Part shown: positions 13,381 through 25,113 of the stretch, piece by piece | Layout of the letters: the number at the start of each line of letters is the position of its first letter | Numbering within the stretch: the stretch's first letter is position 1 | Origin: Hormiphora californensis | Taxonomy: Eukaryota; Ctenophora; Tentaculata; Cydippida; Pleurobrachiidae | Length of the DNA: 64,000 nucleotides | Reading direction: 5' to 3' | Assembly: GCA_020137815.1 (NCBI GenBank) | Contig: CM035354.1 | Span: forward strand, 5,515,423-5,579,422 | Notes under the pieces: generated by a model | Database searches by the model: none | Seen by the model: only the letters and a program-made list of their open reading frames with translations | Told to the model about the DNA's origin: nothing | Made by a program: the position numbers and the translations under genes

Positions 13381-13870
13381 CATAACTCAAATCTTATACG
13401 TAGCGTGGTAGGGCTGGTGAAGATAGAGATCAACCCCTAAAAAGCTAATTATAGCGGCAGAGTGGTTGATGGTGGACAATTAAGAATTATGTTTGCTAGC
13501 AAGTCTTTATAGCGTGCTGCGTCTGTTCAAATTATTAATGAAAATAATATGTTGATAGTGATATTCGGGGCCTGGCAAGGCCCCCCGACCCGAACATAAC
13601 CCAATCTCAACCCATCCCCCCCTAAAACAACGGGGCCGAGCCGACAGGCCCTCTATTATAACAGATGCCAAAAAACCATAACCATAGCCATAACCATAAC
13701 CATAACCATAGATATTTTTAGAGTGAAAGTTTTGAAGCCCCCTGAAGTAGTATAAGAGAGGTGTTCTATGGCTCGTTGGAAAGGTCTCGAGGTCCCGCGA
13801 CGTATAGGGGGTGTGGCGATGGCCATACCCAAACCTATAAGGGGTAGGACGCGAAAAACAGTGAAAATAA
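13381..13870. other. No gene; short (AACCAT)n hexamer run
   Basis: A hexamer-like run of ATAACC/ATAGCC units lies at about 13671-13706. The rest is unique. Sequence at 13735-13800 (GTGTTCTATGG.. CTCTCGAGGT-type) resembles 14150-14190 on the other side of the neighbouring palindrome, suggesting both flanks belong to a larger repeat. Confidence 0.5.
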
Positions 13871-13878
13871 CACGGGGG

Positions 13879-14106
13879 ATTACGGGGGCTCGAATAGATC
13901 GCCCGTATAGATCGCCCGTACCAGTCGCCCGTACATTTGCTTTGCGCATTACGTTTCATCGCACTTTCACCACAAATAAGGTACATGCGCGTTACGCGCA
14001 TGTGTTTCGTTGTGGTGAAAGTGTGGTGAAACGTAATGCGCAAAGCAAATGTACGGGCGACTGGTACGGGCGACTGGTACGGGCGTCTCATCCGGGCCCC
14101 CGTAAT
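13879..14106. mobile_element. 228-bp palindromic repeat
   Basis: Imperfect inverted repeat with outer arms ATTACGGGGGC / GCCCCCGTAAT and inner arms containing GTACGGGCGACTGGTACGGG at 14051 and its complement at about 13913-13934. The loop includes the short palindrome GCGCGTTACGCGC. Open frames through it on both strands encode similar peptides because it is palindromic; it is not a gene. Confidence 0.8.
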
Positions 14107-14251
14107 CCGCTGCCTTAGGGGTATACAGAACTTGGCAATTAGAAGGAGTAGAAAGGTGTTCTAGGGTGCGTTCGAAAGCTCTCGAGGTGCTGAAGTAATT
14201 GGAATGTAATTGGAAGTAATTACATGTAATTAAAATGTAATTACATGTAAT

Positions 14252-15093
14252 GGGGGGGACGACATGTTAATTGTTAATAAATCACCTCTTTTTTCCGATT
14301 TTGTTAATTAACGTTAATTAACAAAATTAACAAAGTTAACAAATGCTAAAAGACTGTTTTATTGGTTGATAATACGACTTTAACTGGTTTAATTTTATAG
14401 TTTAATGACTTATCTGACACAATATATACCCAAACAAGGCCTCCTCCGATAACCAAAGTCCGACACATACACGTTTTATGGCTCAAAATCAAAAACACCC
14501 AAAAGTTAAGAAATTTCAATTTAGCGTATAAAATCTCACTTTAATGTAATTATTTCATTGATAATCGATTCTTTGGACGAAAGCAGATGATGTTCAACGT
14601 TTTTGTTGGAAAAAGAAGAAAATATTTTTTAAATAAATTTTTTAGTCAAAGATTGAAAATTTGCTTCGCTACAAATCCTTGTGTTTTATTAGAAAAAATT
14701 ATTTTTGGGATTTTTTCGATTTAAGGTAAATTCATGAGTCTCGTTAAGTTTTTAGGGTTGGATAATATGGATTATGGTCATTTGACATCAATTGCGGTTT
14801 AGTTTGGCTACTGCTAGTTTTATCAAAATTTACATTATGGAACAAATCGCTCTGTAAAGGCCGTAGTAGACGTCCTTAGGCTATGTAAATCGTGCAGAAG
14901 GGATACCTTTGCTCGTAGAACAGCATGCAGAAAGTGTTCAATACTAAAAATACGTGCTAAAGGGGATTTCGATGGCATAAATGGCGTTTGTTAACATTTG
15001 TTAAACATTTGTTAATTTTGTTAATAAATCACCTGTTTTCTCGATGTTAATGTTAACAAAGTTAACAAAATTAACATGTCGCACCCCCCCCCC
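14252..15093. mobile_element. 842-bp TIR element, copy 1, 8-bp target duplication
   Basis: Ends are a G run followed by GACATGTTAATTGTTAATAA and, at the right, the corresponding inverted sequence closing in GTCGCA and a C run. The 8-bp word CATGTAAT flanks both sides (14244-14251 and 15094-15101). A second copy with the same ends and interior is at 25952-26781. No open frame of useful size; non-autonomous. An 8-bp target duplication occurs in hAT, P and Merlin families among others; G-rich termini would suit Merlin, but no transposase is present to decide. Confidence 0.88.
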
Positions 15094-15101
15094 CATGTAA
15101 T

Positions 15102-15704
15102 TAAAGGGTAATTACATGTAATTAAAAGGTCTAAATGACCCCAAATGACAATTCAGACATATTTTGACATATTTGGAGGCCCTGAGACCAGCGGGTGGCC
15201 AAATGTAATCAGGTTTCGGGTCGGCTGACGTAAAAACTCCGCGTTTTGGTCGAGATAGTGCTATAACATATTAGTACATGTAATATTCATTCCTTTTCTT
15301 CGTTCATCTTCTATTGACTATTATAACCGTTTAATAATTTAAATACTCTCCTTTCTCACGCGTTACAATTCGTTATTTAACCACTTTTTGTCTGAGATTA
15401 GAGACTTATTATTATTTGACACATGATATTGATAACATCTCCTATTATATGGTCCTGGTTTCCTCAGTCCTGACACACTATATCACTATCTGGAGATAAA
15501 TATCAGGCATTCTGCAGTGGTTTTAACACCAAGCGATATTTGTGGTCATATAGTTTAGTAAGGAAATACGGTTTCATACCAGGATATAATCGATTAATAA
15601 TAAATCTTTTAATTTTAGATTGAAATTTACCAAGCTAAGCTAAACATGTGCTATAATATCTGGTACAAAGAGCATGAAGGGATACAGAGAAATAGAGATC
15701 AGAG
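15102..15704. other. No gene recognised
   Basis: AT-rich unique sequence between the TIR element and the GA array; I see no exon or repeat of note. Confidence 0.5.
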
Positions 15705-15706
15705 AG

Positions 15707-15948
<242 letters not shown>

Positions 15949-15949
15949 T

Positions 15950-16926
15950 AATAGTTGTGTTTCCTACCTCTAATGTTCATCATTATTTTTCTAGTGCCAT
16001 TGCAATTTTAATGTTCCAATATTTCCACACTGGTCACCACATTTGCACCACAAATTCTGCTAGATTTCCCCCACCTCTATAAATATATATATAATACCCT
16101 CTAATGTATCATTAGCACTCCTTTGTGACTGTATTTCCCCCTATTTTCTTGCTTCATAGTCCTTTTCTCTCTGCAGTGTGTTTAGCGTTTTTTATCGCTC
16201 TTTAGTCTCTATAGGGACAAAGTAACTATGGGGGGCGTGCCATATGGTTAATACTTAAAATATTATGCTATATAATGTGTAGTAGCATGCTCTAATACTC
16301 AAGGTGTATAATTTCATTATGGGACTGCACCCCCTGTAAACGGGTATAGTGCGCTGTATTGATTGGCAAACGCGATCACTACACGTAGATACTGTATAAC
16401 ATAGGTTACCTTCTAGAGGTAATACCTATAGTGATCTAGTATATGATGATTGTGCCTTTATTGTATCTGTCCTGGTAAGCCGTTATTATGGTTTGTCTAC
16501 ATCAATATTATAGAAGTATGTAGTCACTGATCCTCGAGGAAACATAAAGATTGTCATTATCGCAATAGAGAATTCTTCTTAGGATTATTCTTAAGATTAT
16601 TTTGTTATTGGTTAGATAAGATGCACATTGCACACGCATCAAGGTGGACCCCCGGTGGGCTGAGTAGGGTGCAACAGTAGAGATAGACAATAAGATCACA
16701 AGGACATCAGATGCGGAGAGGCCCGAGGGCGAGAGCGCTCGCGAGCGAGAGAGAGCGCGGGAGAGAGACGAGCTCAGCTCGCGAACGCGCGAGCAGCTGA
16801 GAGCGCGCTGGCGCTCGCTCGCGCAGCGCGAGAGCGCGGCGGCTCCACTCTCCTGACGCCTCTTCACCGCTACGCGCGCGCACTCGCTCTCTCATCTCTC
16901 TTCTCTCTCTCTCCCTCTCTCTCTCT

Positions 16927-16971
<45 letters not shown>

Positions 16972-17672
16972 ACCAGTCACCCATCTCTTCTCCTGTACAT
17001 CTCTCTTTTGCTCTCTTTCTATTCTGCCCCTTCCGTTGATGAACCTATAGTACCCTATAGACCTACACCAACACTGTTTAGTGTTTATTGCATTACACCA
17101 TCGATCAATTTGATTTCAGCCTACTTATTATAATAGATTGGTAATTCTTCGTGTGCGATCTGATCTTTGAGGACATCATAAGAGAGGGGTATAATATCAC
17201 ACCATAATTCTACCCACTTAGTCAAGAGAGAGATGGGGGCCCCCGAATTAGTGGAAGGAGCGGCTGCCATGATACCTCAAAGATTATTTTGTATGCTAGT
17301 AATGACTGTAGTGCTGCACTTCTACCCTCCACTAGGTCTCTCTCCCACCCCTTTCTCTCTCTATATTTCTGTTCATGTATCTGTCCCCCCCTCTCTCATT
17401 ATCCTGTGATTAGCATGAAGATGAAGGTTTATGTATAAAGAATGTATATGGTATTTTGCTTGCTCCAACTTATTCATTCTTCGTTGAATGTCTCGAACTC
17501 CCTATCTCTTTCTCTCTGATTACCAGACCGATGGAACTATTATACGGTAGAACGCCAAAACACACGTCTGTCCTCTAATGTACCATTAGCACTCCTTTGT
17601 GACTATCGCAGATATTACCCCTATCATCCAACTGGTGCCCCCAGTAGCTACCTTCACACAGTCACCTGTATG
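15950..17672. other. No gene; GC-rich GCGAGAG tract and CT runs
   Basis: A GCGAGAG/GAGCGCG-rich patch lies at 16715-16880 and merges into CT repeats at 16880-16970. The word CTCTAATGTAtCATTAGCAC (at 16099) recurs with one change at 17572, each time some hundreds of bases or less from a CT array. No coding exon identified. Confidence 0.5.
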
Positions 17673-17675
17673 TGT

Positions 17676-17687
17676 TCTCTCTCTCTG

Positions 17688-17765
<78 letters not shown>

Positions 17766-17774
17766 TCTCTCTCC
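17676..17774. repeat. (CT)n microsatellite
   Basis: CT run of about 100 bp with GTCT interruptions at its left end. Confidence 0.97.
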
Positions 17775-18054
17775 ATATATGTGCTTTAATTTCATTTCTT
17801 TCATTATGAAATATCTTTCCGATTTTACTGTAGGACAGATAGTCAGAGAGGCGTTGAGTAAGCGAGAGATATACTAGATCTACGCACGAGAGAGTGAAAG
17901 AGTGTGTGAATTATTGTATTCTTCGAACGACAGCTACCTGTATGCTAGAATGCACTCTTATATTATGTGGGTAGATAGAAATTAGAAAACATTTCATAAA
18001 CTAGAACGATGATCTAAAAAAATTCTGAGATATTTATTATTTCCCATAGTTAGT

Positions 18055-18065
18055 TAGTAGTAGAC

Positions 18066-18099
<34 letters not shown>

Positions 18100-18101
18100 A
18101 C

Positions 18102-18132
<31 letters not shown>

Positions 18133-18134
18133 AC

Positions 18135-18186
<52 letters not shown>

Positions 18187-18194
18187 ACGTAGTA
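18055..18194. repeat. (TAG)n trinucleotide array, left block
   Basis: TAG repeats interrupted by ACG at irregular intervals (for example near 18064, 18100, 18133 and 18187). The same array type, in the same orientation, resumes at 19467 on the other side of a palindromic element. Confidence 0.95.
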
Positions 18195-18834
18195 CTGTGT
18201 GATTTTAAATGACTGAGACTGGTATATTGCGAATTGCGTGAAAACTATGGCATCTTTCGACTTCAAATTTTGGGACATGATACAACTAGGTTGTAGCAAT
18301 TTTCTCCTAGTTTTACAGCGAATTTCAATGTTCCTGAATGAATCTATTGCCCAAAAACCTCCTCCAACTTTACACAGTCATATCTCTGGAGTCTAATGAG
18401 ATAGAGAGTTCAAATTTTTAGGAGAGACAGATAAGACGATTTCGAATGTTTTGTCTGCTTTACGAGTTGCTACATTTTACCATTTGTTCACAGGAACTGT
18501 TTAAAGTGATGTAACACGCTCTAATTAGGCCAAATTTAGGTCATTTTACCCCTCAAAGATCACATGTCCAGCTGCATCTAGTGGGCTAATGAGGCCTTGA
18601 CCACGCATAAGTAACGTGTTACTGTAGGGCTACAGCTCTCCTTTTCCATCTTGAACCAGCAGACATGATCATGGTGTCTGGAACTGGTAACAAGCTGTAG
18701 AAAACCAGACAGACTAGATGCTCTCTACTTCAACGTATCACTCTCTCCCTTTCTCGTTATAAGGTCACGTGACTGGAATTGGGATCTCGACATGATCACA
18801 ATGTCTACAAAGCGTTCTCTCTCTCACACACACA

Positions 18835-18865
<31 letters not shown>

Positions 18866-19466
18866 CCATGTCGAGATCCCAATTCCAGTCACGTGACCTT
18901 ATAACGAGAAAGGGAGAGAGTGATACGTTGAAGTAGAGAGCATCTAGTCTGTCTGGTTTTCTACAGCTTGTTACCAGTTCCAGACACCATGATCATGTCT
19001 GCTGGTTCAAGATGGAAAAGGAGAGCTGTAGCCCTACAGTAACGCGTGACGTATGCGTGTTCAAGGCCTCATTAGCCCACTAGATGCAGCTGGACATGTG
19101 ATCTTTGAGGGGTAAAATGACCTAATTTTGGCCTAATTAGAGCGTGTTACATCACTTTAAACAGTTCCTGTGAACAAATGGTAAAATGTAGCAACTCGTA
19201 AAGCAGACAAAACATTCGAAATCGTCTTACCTGTCTCTCCTAAAAATTTGAACTCTCTATCTCATTAGACTCCAGAGATATGACTGTGTAAAGTTGAAGG
19301 AGGTTGTTGGGCAATAGATTCATTCAGGAACATTGAAATTTGCTGTAAAACTAGGAGAAAATTGCTACAACCTAGTTTTATCATATCCCAAAATTTGAAG
19401 TCGAAAGATGCCATAGTTTTCACGCAATTCGCAATATACCAGTCTCAGTCATTTAAAATCACACAG
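18195..19466. mobile_element. 1272-bp foldback palindrome inserted in a TAG array
   Basis: Arms 18195-18794 and 18867-19466 are 600-bp near-identical reverse complements; the 72-bp spacer is mostly CT/CA repeat. Ends read CTGTGTGATTTTAAATGACT inward, flanked by TA on both sides (18193-18194 and 19467-19468). TAG repeats in one orientation flank both ends, so the palindrome entered a pre-existing TAG array. No coding frame in the arms. Confidence 0.92.
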
Positions 19467-19510
19467 TAGTAGTAGTAGTAGACGTAGTAGTAGTAGTAGT
19501 AGTAGTAGAC

Positions 19511-19583
<73 letters not shown>

Positions 19584-19585
19584 AC

Positions 19586-19634
<49 letters not shown>

Positions 19635-19657
19635 ACGTAGTAGTAGTAGTAGTAGTT
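19467..19657. repeat. (TAG)n trinucleotide array, right block
   Basis: Continuation of the array at 18055-18194 with the same ACG interruptions. Threonine-rich or tyrosine-rich open frames are artefacts. Confidence 0.95.
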
Positions 19658-19714
19658 ACGAAGTCAACCATGTACGCTGGGGCACTCTCATTACCAAAGA
19701 AGTTAGAAGCTATT

Positions 19715-19842
19715 GGTTAGAGGGTATAAGAGGTTAGAGGGTATAAGAGGTTAGAGGGTATATAAGAGGTTAGATGGTATAAGAGGTTAGAGAGTATAAG
19801 AGGTTAGATGGTACTAAGAGGTTAGAGAGTATAAGAGGTTAG
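19715..19842. repeat. 17-18-bp minisatellite (GGTTAGAGGGTATAAGA type)
   Basis: About seven tandem units. A perfect hairpin (CTATCTACC..GGTAGATAAG type, loop-less around AGCTCTATAGAGCT) follows at about 19853-19890. Fragments of the same unit recur at 21430-21485. Confidence 0.88.
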
Positions 19843-20288
19843 GCCTCTAAACTCTTATCTACCAGCTCTATAGAGCTGGTAGATAAGATATCGATAACAG
19901 TCAGCTACTTTCTGGGGTGGTTGATTGTATATAAAAGCGAAAATGGGAAGTAATTTTGATATCTCCTTCTGGAAGCGAAAATATTAGGTTTTTGGCTGTC
20001 TCACATGGCGGCGCCGATCCGATCTGAGCCCACTATCGAGAATCAAAACGTCTGGCGACGCGAGACAGGTTTTTAGCGATCACTTATCCTAGTAATTCAA
20101 CTACATAATATATGCGCTTTACCGTTGTTTTTAATTTGCATTATGCACATTAGTCAGAAATTATGTGTAATTGCTCAAGAGGAGTGCATACTGAACTGTC
20201 CATTACAGGTTATTATATGTTCTTGAGACGATCACGTGGTTGGCCCCTTGTTCTATTATATATTGGAAGGAGGTTTTGTTTACCTCTC

Positions 20289-20349
20289 CCCTTTGATCTC
20301 TCTCTCTCTATCTTTCTCTATCTGTCTCTATCTGTCTCTGTTTCTTTCT

Positions 20350-20396
<47 letters not shown>

Positions 20397-20444
20397 TTCT
20401 CTCTTCTCTCTCTCTCTCTCTCTCTCTCCCTCTCTCTCTCTCTC

Positions 20445-20533
<89 letters not shown>
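20289..20533. repeat. (CT)n microsatellite with TTCT/GTCT variants
   Basis: About 245 bp of imperfect CT repeat; long Leu-Ser and Arg-Glu frames across it are artefacts. Confidence 0.96.
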
Positions 20534-20608
20534 CCATTCTTGTCTAAGCCCAACTCCCATGTTTGTCCTTGTATGGTAGGTCTTTCAGTGAAGACTTTCA
20601 TCTTATGG

Positions 20609-20762
20609 TAAAGTCGGATTTTTTGAAACTGTCACCCCAAAATGACCGCGCATGTGAAATTTATCAATTTTGACGCGCACACCACACGTTAACATGTGAT
20701 GTGACGCGCAAAAACATTCCGCGCACGAAAAGGGGGTGACAGTTTCAAAAAATCCGACTTTA
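20609..20762. mobile_element. 154-bp MITE-like palindrome with TA ends
   Basis: Ends TAAAGTCGGATTTTTTGAAA and its reverse complement. Inner part has CGCGCA/TGCGCG words. The terminal TA on each side fits a TA target duplication. No coding capacity. Confidence 0.82.
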
Positions 20763-22726
20763 TGTGGCACTTGGTTACGAAGTCACCCCTATTATTGCAT
20801 ATAGGGGTGACAATACCGCCTACCTAAAAATGAAAATTTACGGGACCTTCTCATAAAAAGTTATCGAAAACTTGTCTAAAACCTATCTAAAACGTATGGT
20901 ACTAGTTTGTATAGTAACCAGGACCTGAATTCTACAGAAAGTAACGACCGGTAGCGATTACACCACATGTTTAACAACAGAGGTGTGTCGCATAACTCCT
21001 TATATGGGCATAAAATTCCAATCTTGTGGAATTTTTTCTGACTCGACTATAGCTTAGTTATCAATGAATCCACCTCTAATACCTTTGGAACGGCATTTTG
21101 CACATTTCTGAAGGTTTTTGTAGCCAAATTCCAGCATCTTCATAGTTTTCCAAAAACAAAAACAGTGTTAATGGCCAAAATATCGAAAAATTCCGGTATG
21201 TAATGGTAGCTCAGACAATTTCCTCGGTATGTTCAAAAAATTAGAACTTTCTGTTTTGTAGTTTGGACACAGGAATTTTTTTCCCGCTGTACAAGCGATA
21301 TTATTACCCCTCCGTGAGCTAGCGCAGAGGGGGAATTTCATTACCAAATGTGGCACCTATTACGTTTAAATTTCCCAAATATATGTAGGCATATAGAAAT
21401 TAGAAAACATTTTAGAAAACTAGAAAACTATGTTAGAGGGTATAAGAGGTTAGAGAGAATCAGAGGTTAGGGCTCTAACCTCTTATCTAGCAGCTCTATA
21501 GAGAGAAATTAGAAAACATTTTAGAAAACTAGAAAACTATGTTGTTGGACGAACTTGAAAGCCCACTGAGTTGATGATTATTCTCTCTTAGTTCAAGTTA
21601 TTGGTTACCAAGTCACCCCCAGTACCCCTATTACGCTGTGCACTCGCGTTGAGGGGTAAAATCGTTACCAAAGAAGTTAGAAGTTAAATCGTTAAGGTTA
21701 GAGGGCATTATAGAGCACTTCAAGGGTAGAGATTGGTAACAATCAACTACTTTCTGGGTGACTGCATTATGACATGATACCTAAAGCTTCATTCGTCACC
21801 CACCAATCAGTTTATGTAGAGCATGTTACTTCGGCCGCTCCAGCGAGAGCCGCCCGGTGTCGACAGAGGTATCACACTACTTCTGGCCTAAAAATTTATT
21901 GTAAGGTCTATGTAGCATAAACCTTAGAGCTGTAGCAGGTAGCGATTTGGCTTTGTGTGCATTCTTTAGTCCATGTATACATGCATGCACACCCATATAA
22001 TTTATTGTTCTGAATAATGTTTATCCATGGTCCAGAACACCTAAATAGCAAGCCAAGTATGTGCTCATATGCTCTTCTAGGTCAAAACATGTCTAGATAA
22101 ACTAAAATACTGCCAGAGAGAGACAGACAGGCAGAGAGACAGACAGAGAGGAGAGTGGTAAATTTAGACAGATTAGAAATGAAATATTCGCCTAAATTAT
22201 GTACTCACACATTCCGTGTATAGTGCCGTTGAACTACTTTTGGCTTCCCCTCTCAAAATCTTGAAACCAAATGTACATTCAAACCTCAACTTACCGGACC
22301 TTGATATAATCACCTTAATGTACCCTGCAAAAAACCTTTCCTCCTCGATGAGTCGATCGTGGTTTGACTGATATAATCATATATTATATCTAGGCTACCC
22401 TGCATACAAGCACTATAAAATAGACTGTCAATAAAATGAGTTGATAAGTTCCTTCATCACCTATTTTTGTGTGATCTGCTGTTCAGGCTGTCAATCGAGG
22501 CCTTTTGTTGCTTTTGTTGTTGTATATTTCTCCTCGATAGACGTCTATTCATTCTCAGTAAACGCGGCTGTATAATATACGAAACTAACTCGTTTTGTCG
22601 ATCTTGGTTTATCTACATTTTACTATTTCTACAGTCAAACCGTAGTAGCACATTCTCTCTATCTCTAACTGTAGTTTTAGAGTCTGCTCTTAGACCTAGA
22701 GTCCGTCGGCGAAGAATTCGTTAGAC
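20763..22726. other. No gene recognised; scattered short repeats
   Basis: Contains members of the short TTGGTTACGAAGT/ACCAA repeat family (about 20771-20812, 21298-21350, 21599-21667) and a duplicated word GAAATTAGAAAACATTTTAG at 21396 and 21502. A GACAGAC-rich patch lies at 22120-22150. No coding exon found. Confidence 0.5.
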
Positions 22727-24226
22727 TTAGAGTCCGTCAGCCTTTATAACAGCCTTCTGCTCGACTCCCTTTGTTTCTTTATTTATCGCGAGGGATCCTG
22801 CCAGTGATAGAAGGGCCGCCACCACCAATGTCGCAACTGCCAGCTTCGGGTGTTGCAGGTAGAGGTAGTAAGTAAAGAATGAGGAGAATGAACCACCAAT
22901 TTTCGCACAAAAGTAGATGAAATTGACTGCTGTGCTGCTAATAACAGTGGGGTATATGTCGCCTAGCAATATCCACATGAGGCATATAGCAGCGAACTCA
23001 GTGCAGTGCACGCAGTACAAGATAACTGAAATTGTGGTGATTGATAGACAGCTGATCATCAGAAGAGCCAGAGCAAGGAAGTGAATACCTAGAAGCACCC
23101 TGAGCGAGTTCTTCCGGCCGATATACTTGCCAACCAGGAGCCCAAGCAAAGCTCCAGGGATTTCAGCTGAGAAGACCATGTTATATTCGAGGTAACTGGA
23201 GGCTTCCGCAACCACACACCCCACATCTCCAGGATCAGTAGGTGTCATGGTATAGTTGTCAGTAGTGTAGGGAGTTGCCTCTGTGTAGTCGTTTAAACTT
23301 CCGCAACTGGTCGTTTTGCTGAGAATGAGAGGCGCCATATCATCAATCGCAAACACGACATAAAGAAGACCACTGTAAATTATTGAAAGAACCAACGTAT
23401 CCCTTCTAAACTGTGGAATGAACAAATCGGACAGCCGACCTCGAGCCTGATCTTGGAATGTTTCCAAACTCCACTCCGATGGGTATTCCACTCCGTTCAT
23501 TTCAAATAACCACTTCAACGCCGCCTCTGCCGCCCGACGTTCTCCACTAACCACTAAATATCGGGGTGACTCGGGTATAAGGAGGAGTCCAGCCAGGGGA
23601 ATCATCGCAGGAACACACATCAACGCAGAAAACCATCGCCACCCTATGGTACTGAGAAGGGCCCACGCGGAAATTCCCTGAAAAACAACGCCCAATGTCC
23701 AAAACAAGTTTAGACTGGCGGTCCCGAATTCCCTGAACTTAGAGCCAACCACCTCCACGATATACACAAATTCGGTGGAGACATTTGCACTGATGCACAA
23801 ACCGGCAATGACCCGGGAAATCAAGTAAATATACTTGTTGGGTGAAACAGCTGTCACCAGTCCGGCTAGGATCATCGTTGAGAGGGAGATGACAAGGACC
23901 CTTTTCCGGCCATATTTATCCGGAGCGGACCCGAACAAGGCACTTCCCAGTGCAAAGGCGATAAACGACGAAGAAGTGAGCAAAGTTTCAAAAAAGCTGT
24001 CTAGGTTCCATTCACACTGTAGTTGTGTAATTGTCAGAGATGTCAGGAGAAGCTGCACTATATCTGCTCCACACGAAATAAGGAGGGCTGTCCAAATTGT
24101 TATCTGGGCCCAACCAAATCCGAGTTCTTCGTAGTATCTTTCCAGGGGTACGGTGGGTGTCGAGGGGTTTGCCTTGTTCAGACTCACCCGCTCAGCATCG
24201 GAGCAGGCTTCAAATTGTTCTTTCAT
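22727..24226 (-). CDS. SVOP-like major facilitator transporter, intronless
   Basis: A 499-residue membrane transporter of the major facilitator superfamily, closest in pattern to the synaptic vesicle 2-related protein (SVOP) branch; the substrate cannot be read from sequence. The N-terminal part (residues about 28-70, GFGWAQ then CEWNL near the end of the first TM hairpin) follows the SVOP layout. MFS motif A is GSAPDKYGRKR (about residues 98-108), and PESPRYL (about 217-223) is the sugar-porter-like signature after TM6. A Cys-containing, Asn-X-Ser/Thr-rich lumenal loop between TM7 and TM8 (about 305-345) is also SVOP-like. Twelve hydrophobic segments can be counted. The ATG at 24226 gives a normal cytosolic N-terminus. 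Single exon, with no gene neighbour closer than 3 kb. Family call is firm; SVOP rather than SLC22 is likely but not certain. Confidence 0.9.
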   Translation of the reverse strand: MKEQFEACSDAERVSLNKANPSTPTVPLERYYEELGFGWAQITIWTALLISCGADIVQLLLTSLTITQLQCEWNLDSFFETLLTSSSFIAFALGSALFGSAPDKYGRKRVLVISLSTMILAGLVTAVSPNKYIYLISRVIAGLCISANVSTEFVYIVEVVGSKFREFGTASLNLFWTLGVVFQGISAWALLSTIGWRWFSALMCVPAMIPLAGLLLIPESPRYLVVSGERRAAEAALKWLFEMNGVEYPSEWSLETFQDQARGRLSDLFIPQFRRDTLVLSIIYSGLLYVVFAIDDMAPLILSKTTSCGSLNDYTEATPYTTDNYTMTPTDPGDVGCVVAEASSYLEYNMVFSAEIPGALLGLLVGKYIGRKNSLRVLLGIHFLALALLMISCLSITTISVILYCVHCTEFAAICLMWILLGDIYPTVISSTAVNFIYFCAKIGGSFSSFFTYYLYLQHPKLAVATLVVAALLSLAGSLAINKETKGVEQKAVIKADGL

Positions 24227-24815
24227 CGATTCTCTAGACGAAATAGGTTAAACTATCAGTAAAACGTAAAAAAAGGGGTCAAGACAGTATACGCCGACGG
24301 GTAAACTCATATATTGATGGAAAGGTCTTTGATGATTATTGAGACACCCCCATGGCGCATTAGTAACACGTGCAGATATCTATACGAATAGACTCATCGG
24401 ACATTTTCTGAATAACTACACGTGCCAGATAAACTCGTATTACTCAACTGAACGCTTGAGTATTGAGGGCCCTTCATTAAAGCCCCCATGTGAAACATAA
24501 GTCTATTGAATGCCTTCTATCCAATGTCCTCATGTAAATGATTTACATGAGGGCTTCAATGGGGAGGCGAACTCAGTCCACACCTTAAGTCTACAATGGA
24601 CTCTATGAAGTCTAAACAAGTCGGATTCTACAGATTAGTTAGGGCCGTTCTAGATGGGTGTGAGGGTTAGGGTTATGTTTTAGTTTTAGGCAAGGATTCC
24701 TGATTGGGAGTTTTTGCCTAGTATGTACTACCTTTCCATTAGGGGACAGACGGTTTACGATTTTCAAATTCGGTTCGGTTCGGTTTATCAAGGTCAAAAA
24801 TTTTTTCGGTTAGCC
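24227..24815. other. No gene; upstream region of the transporter
   Basis: Presumably holds the transporter promoter on the minus strand, but I see no clear element. A short telomere-like word (GGGTTAGGGTTATG) occurs near 24663. A CGGTT-repeat begins at about 24768. Confidence 0.4.
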
Positions 24816-24826
24816 GTTAGGTTTAT

Positions 24827-25102
24827 TCGTCGGCTGGGTGGTGTAGTGGTAACACACTCGCTTCTCATGCAGAAGGTCCCGGGTTCGAATCTTGGTTCGG
24901 GATCTAATGCAAGCCGTCTAGTTAACCGAGCTATAAATTGGTACAGCTTTGGCTGGAAAGTCACACTCCCCTGCACGTAGGGTTGGCCTCCTTACTGTAA
25001 GTTTAGTACCTCAGTACGGAGTGGCTTAGGGCTATGAATATGAGATAAGCACCGCCGGCTTACCCAGTGATTGGGAGAGACCCACCACTTGACTTTGACT
25101 TT
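24827..25102 (+). mobile_element. tRNA-derived SINE with 11-bp target duplication
   Basis: Head: a tRNA-like segment with an A-box region GTGTAGTGGTAAC and a B-box GGTTCGAATC (about 24838-24900). Body: conserved with the second copy at 52640-52885 (GTACCTCAGTACGGAGTGGC area). Tail: TTGACTTTGACTTT. The word GTTAGGTTTAT flanks the element at 24816-24826 and 25103-25113, an insertion footprint of LINE-type retrotransposition. It is not a functional tRNA: the acceptor stem does not close. The insertion lies within a CGGTT-type repeat. Confidence 0.92.
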
Positions 25103-25113
25103 GTTAGGTTTAT

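Noticed and set aside
13507-14118. Frames encoding similar peptides on both strands
   Set aside because: Follows from the palindrome at 13879-14106; no independent coding evidence.
18054-18299. Poly-Tyr and poly-Thr frames at the TAG arrays (also 19459-19671)
   Set aside because: Artefact of the trinucleotide repeat.
24832-24905. Functional tRNA gene
   Set aside because: Has A and B boxes, but no closing acceptor stem; a second copy with the same body and flanking target duplications show it is a SINE.
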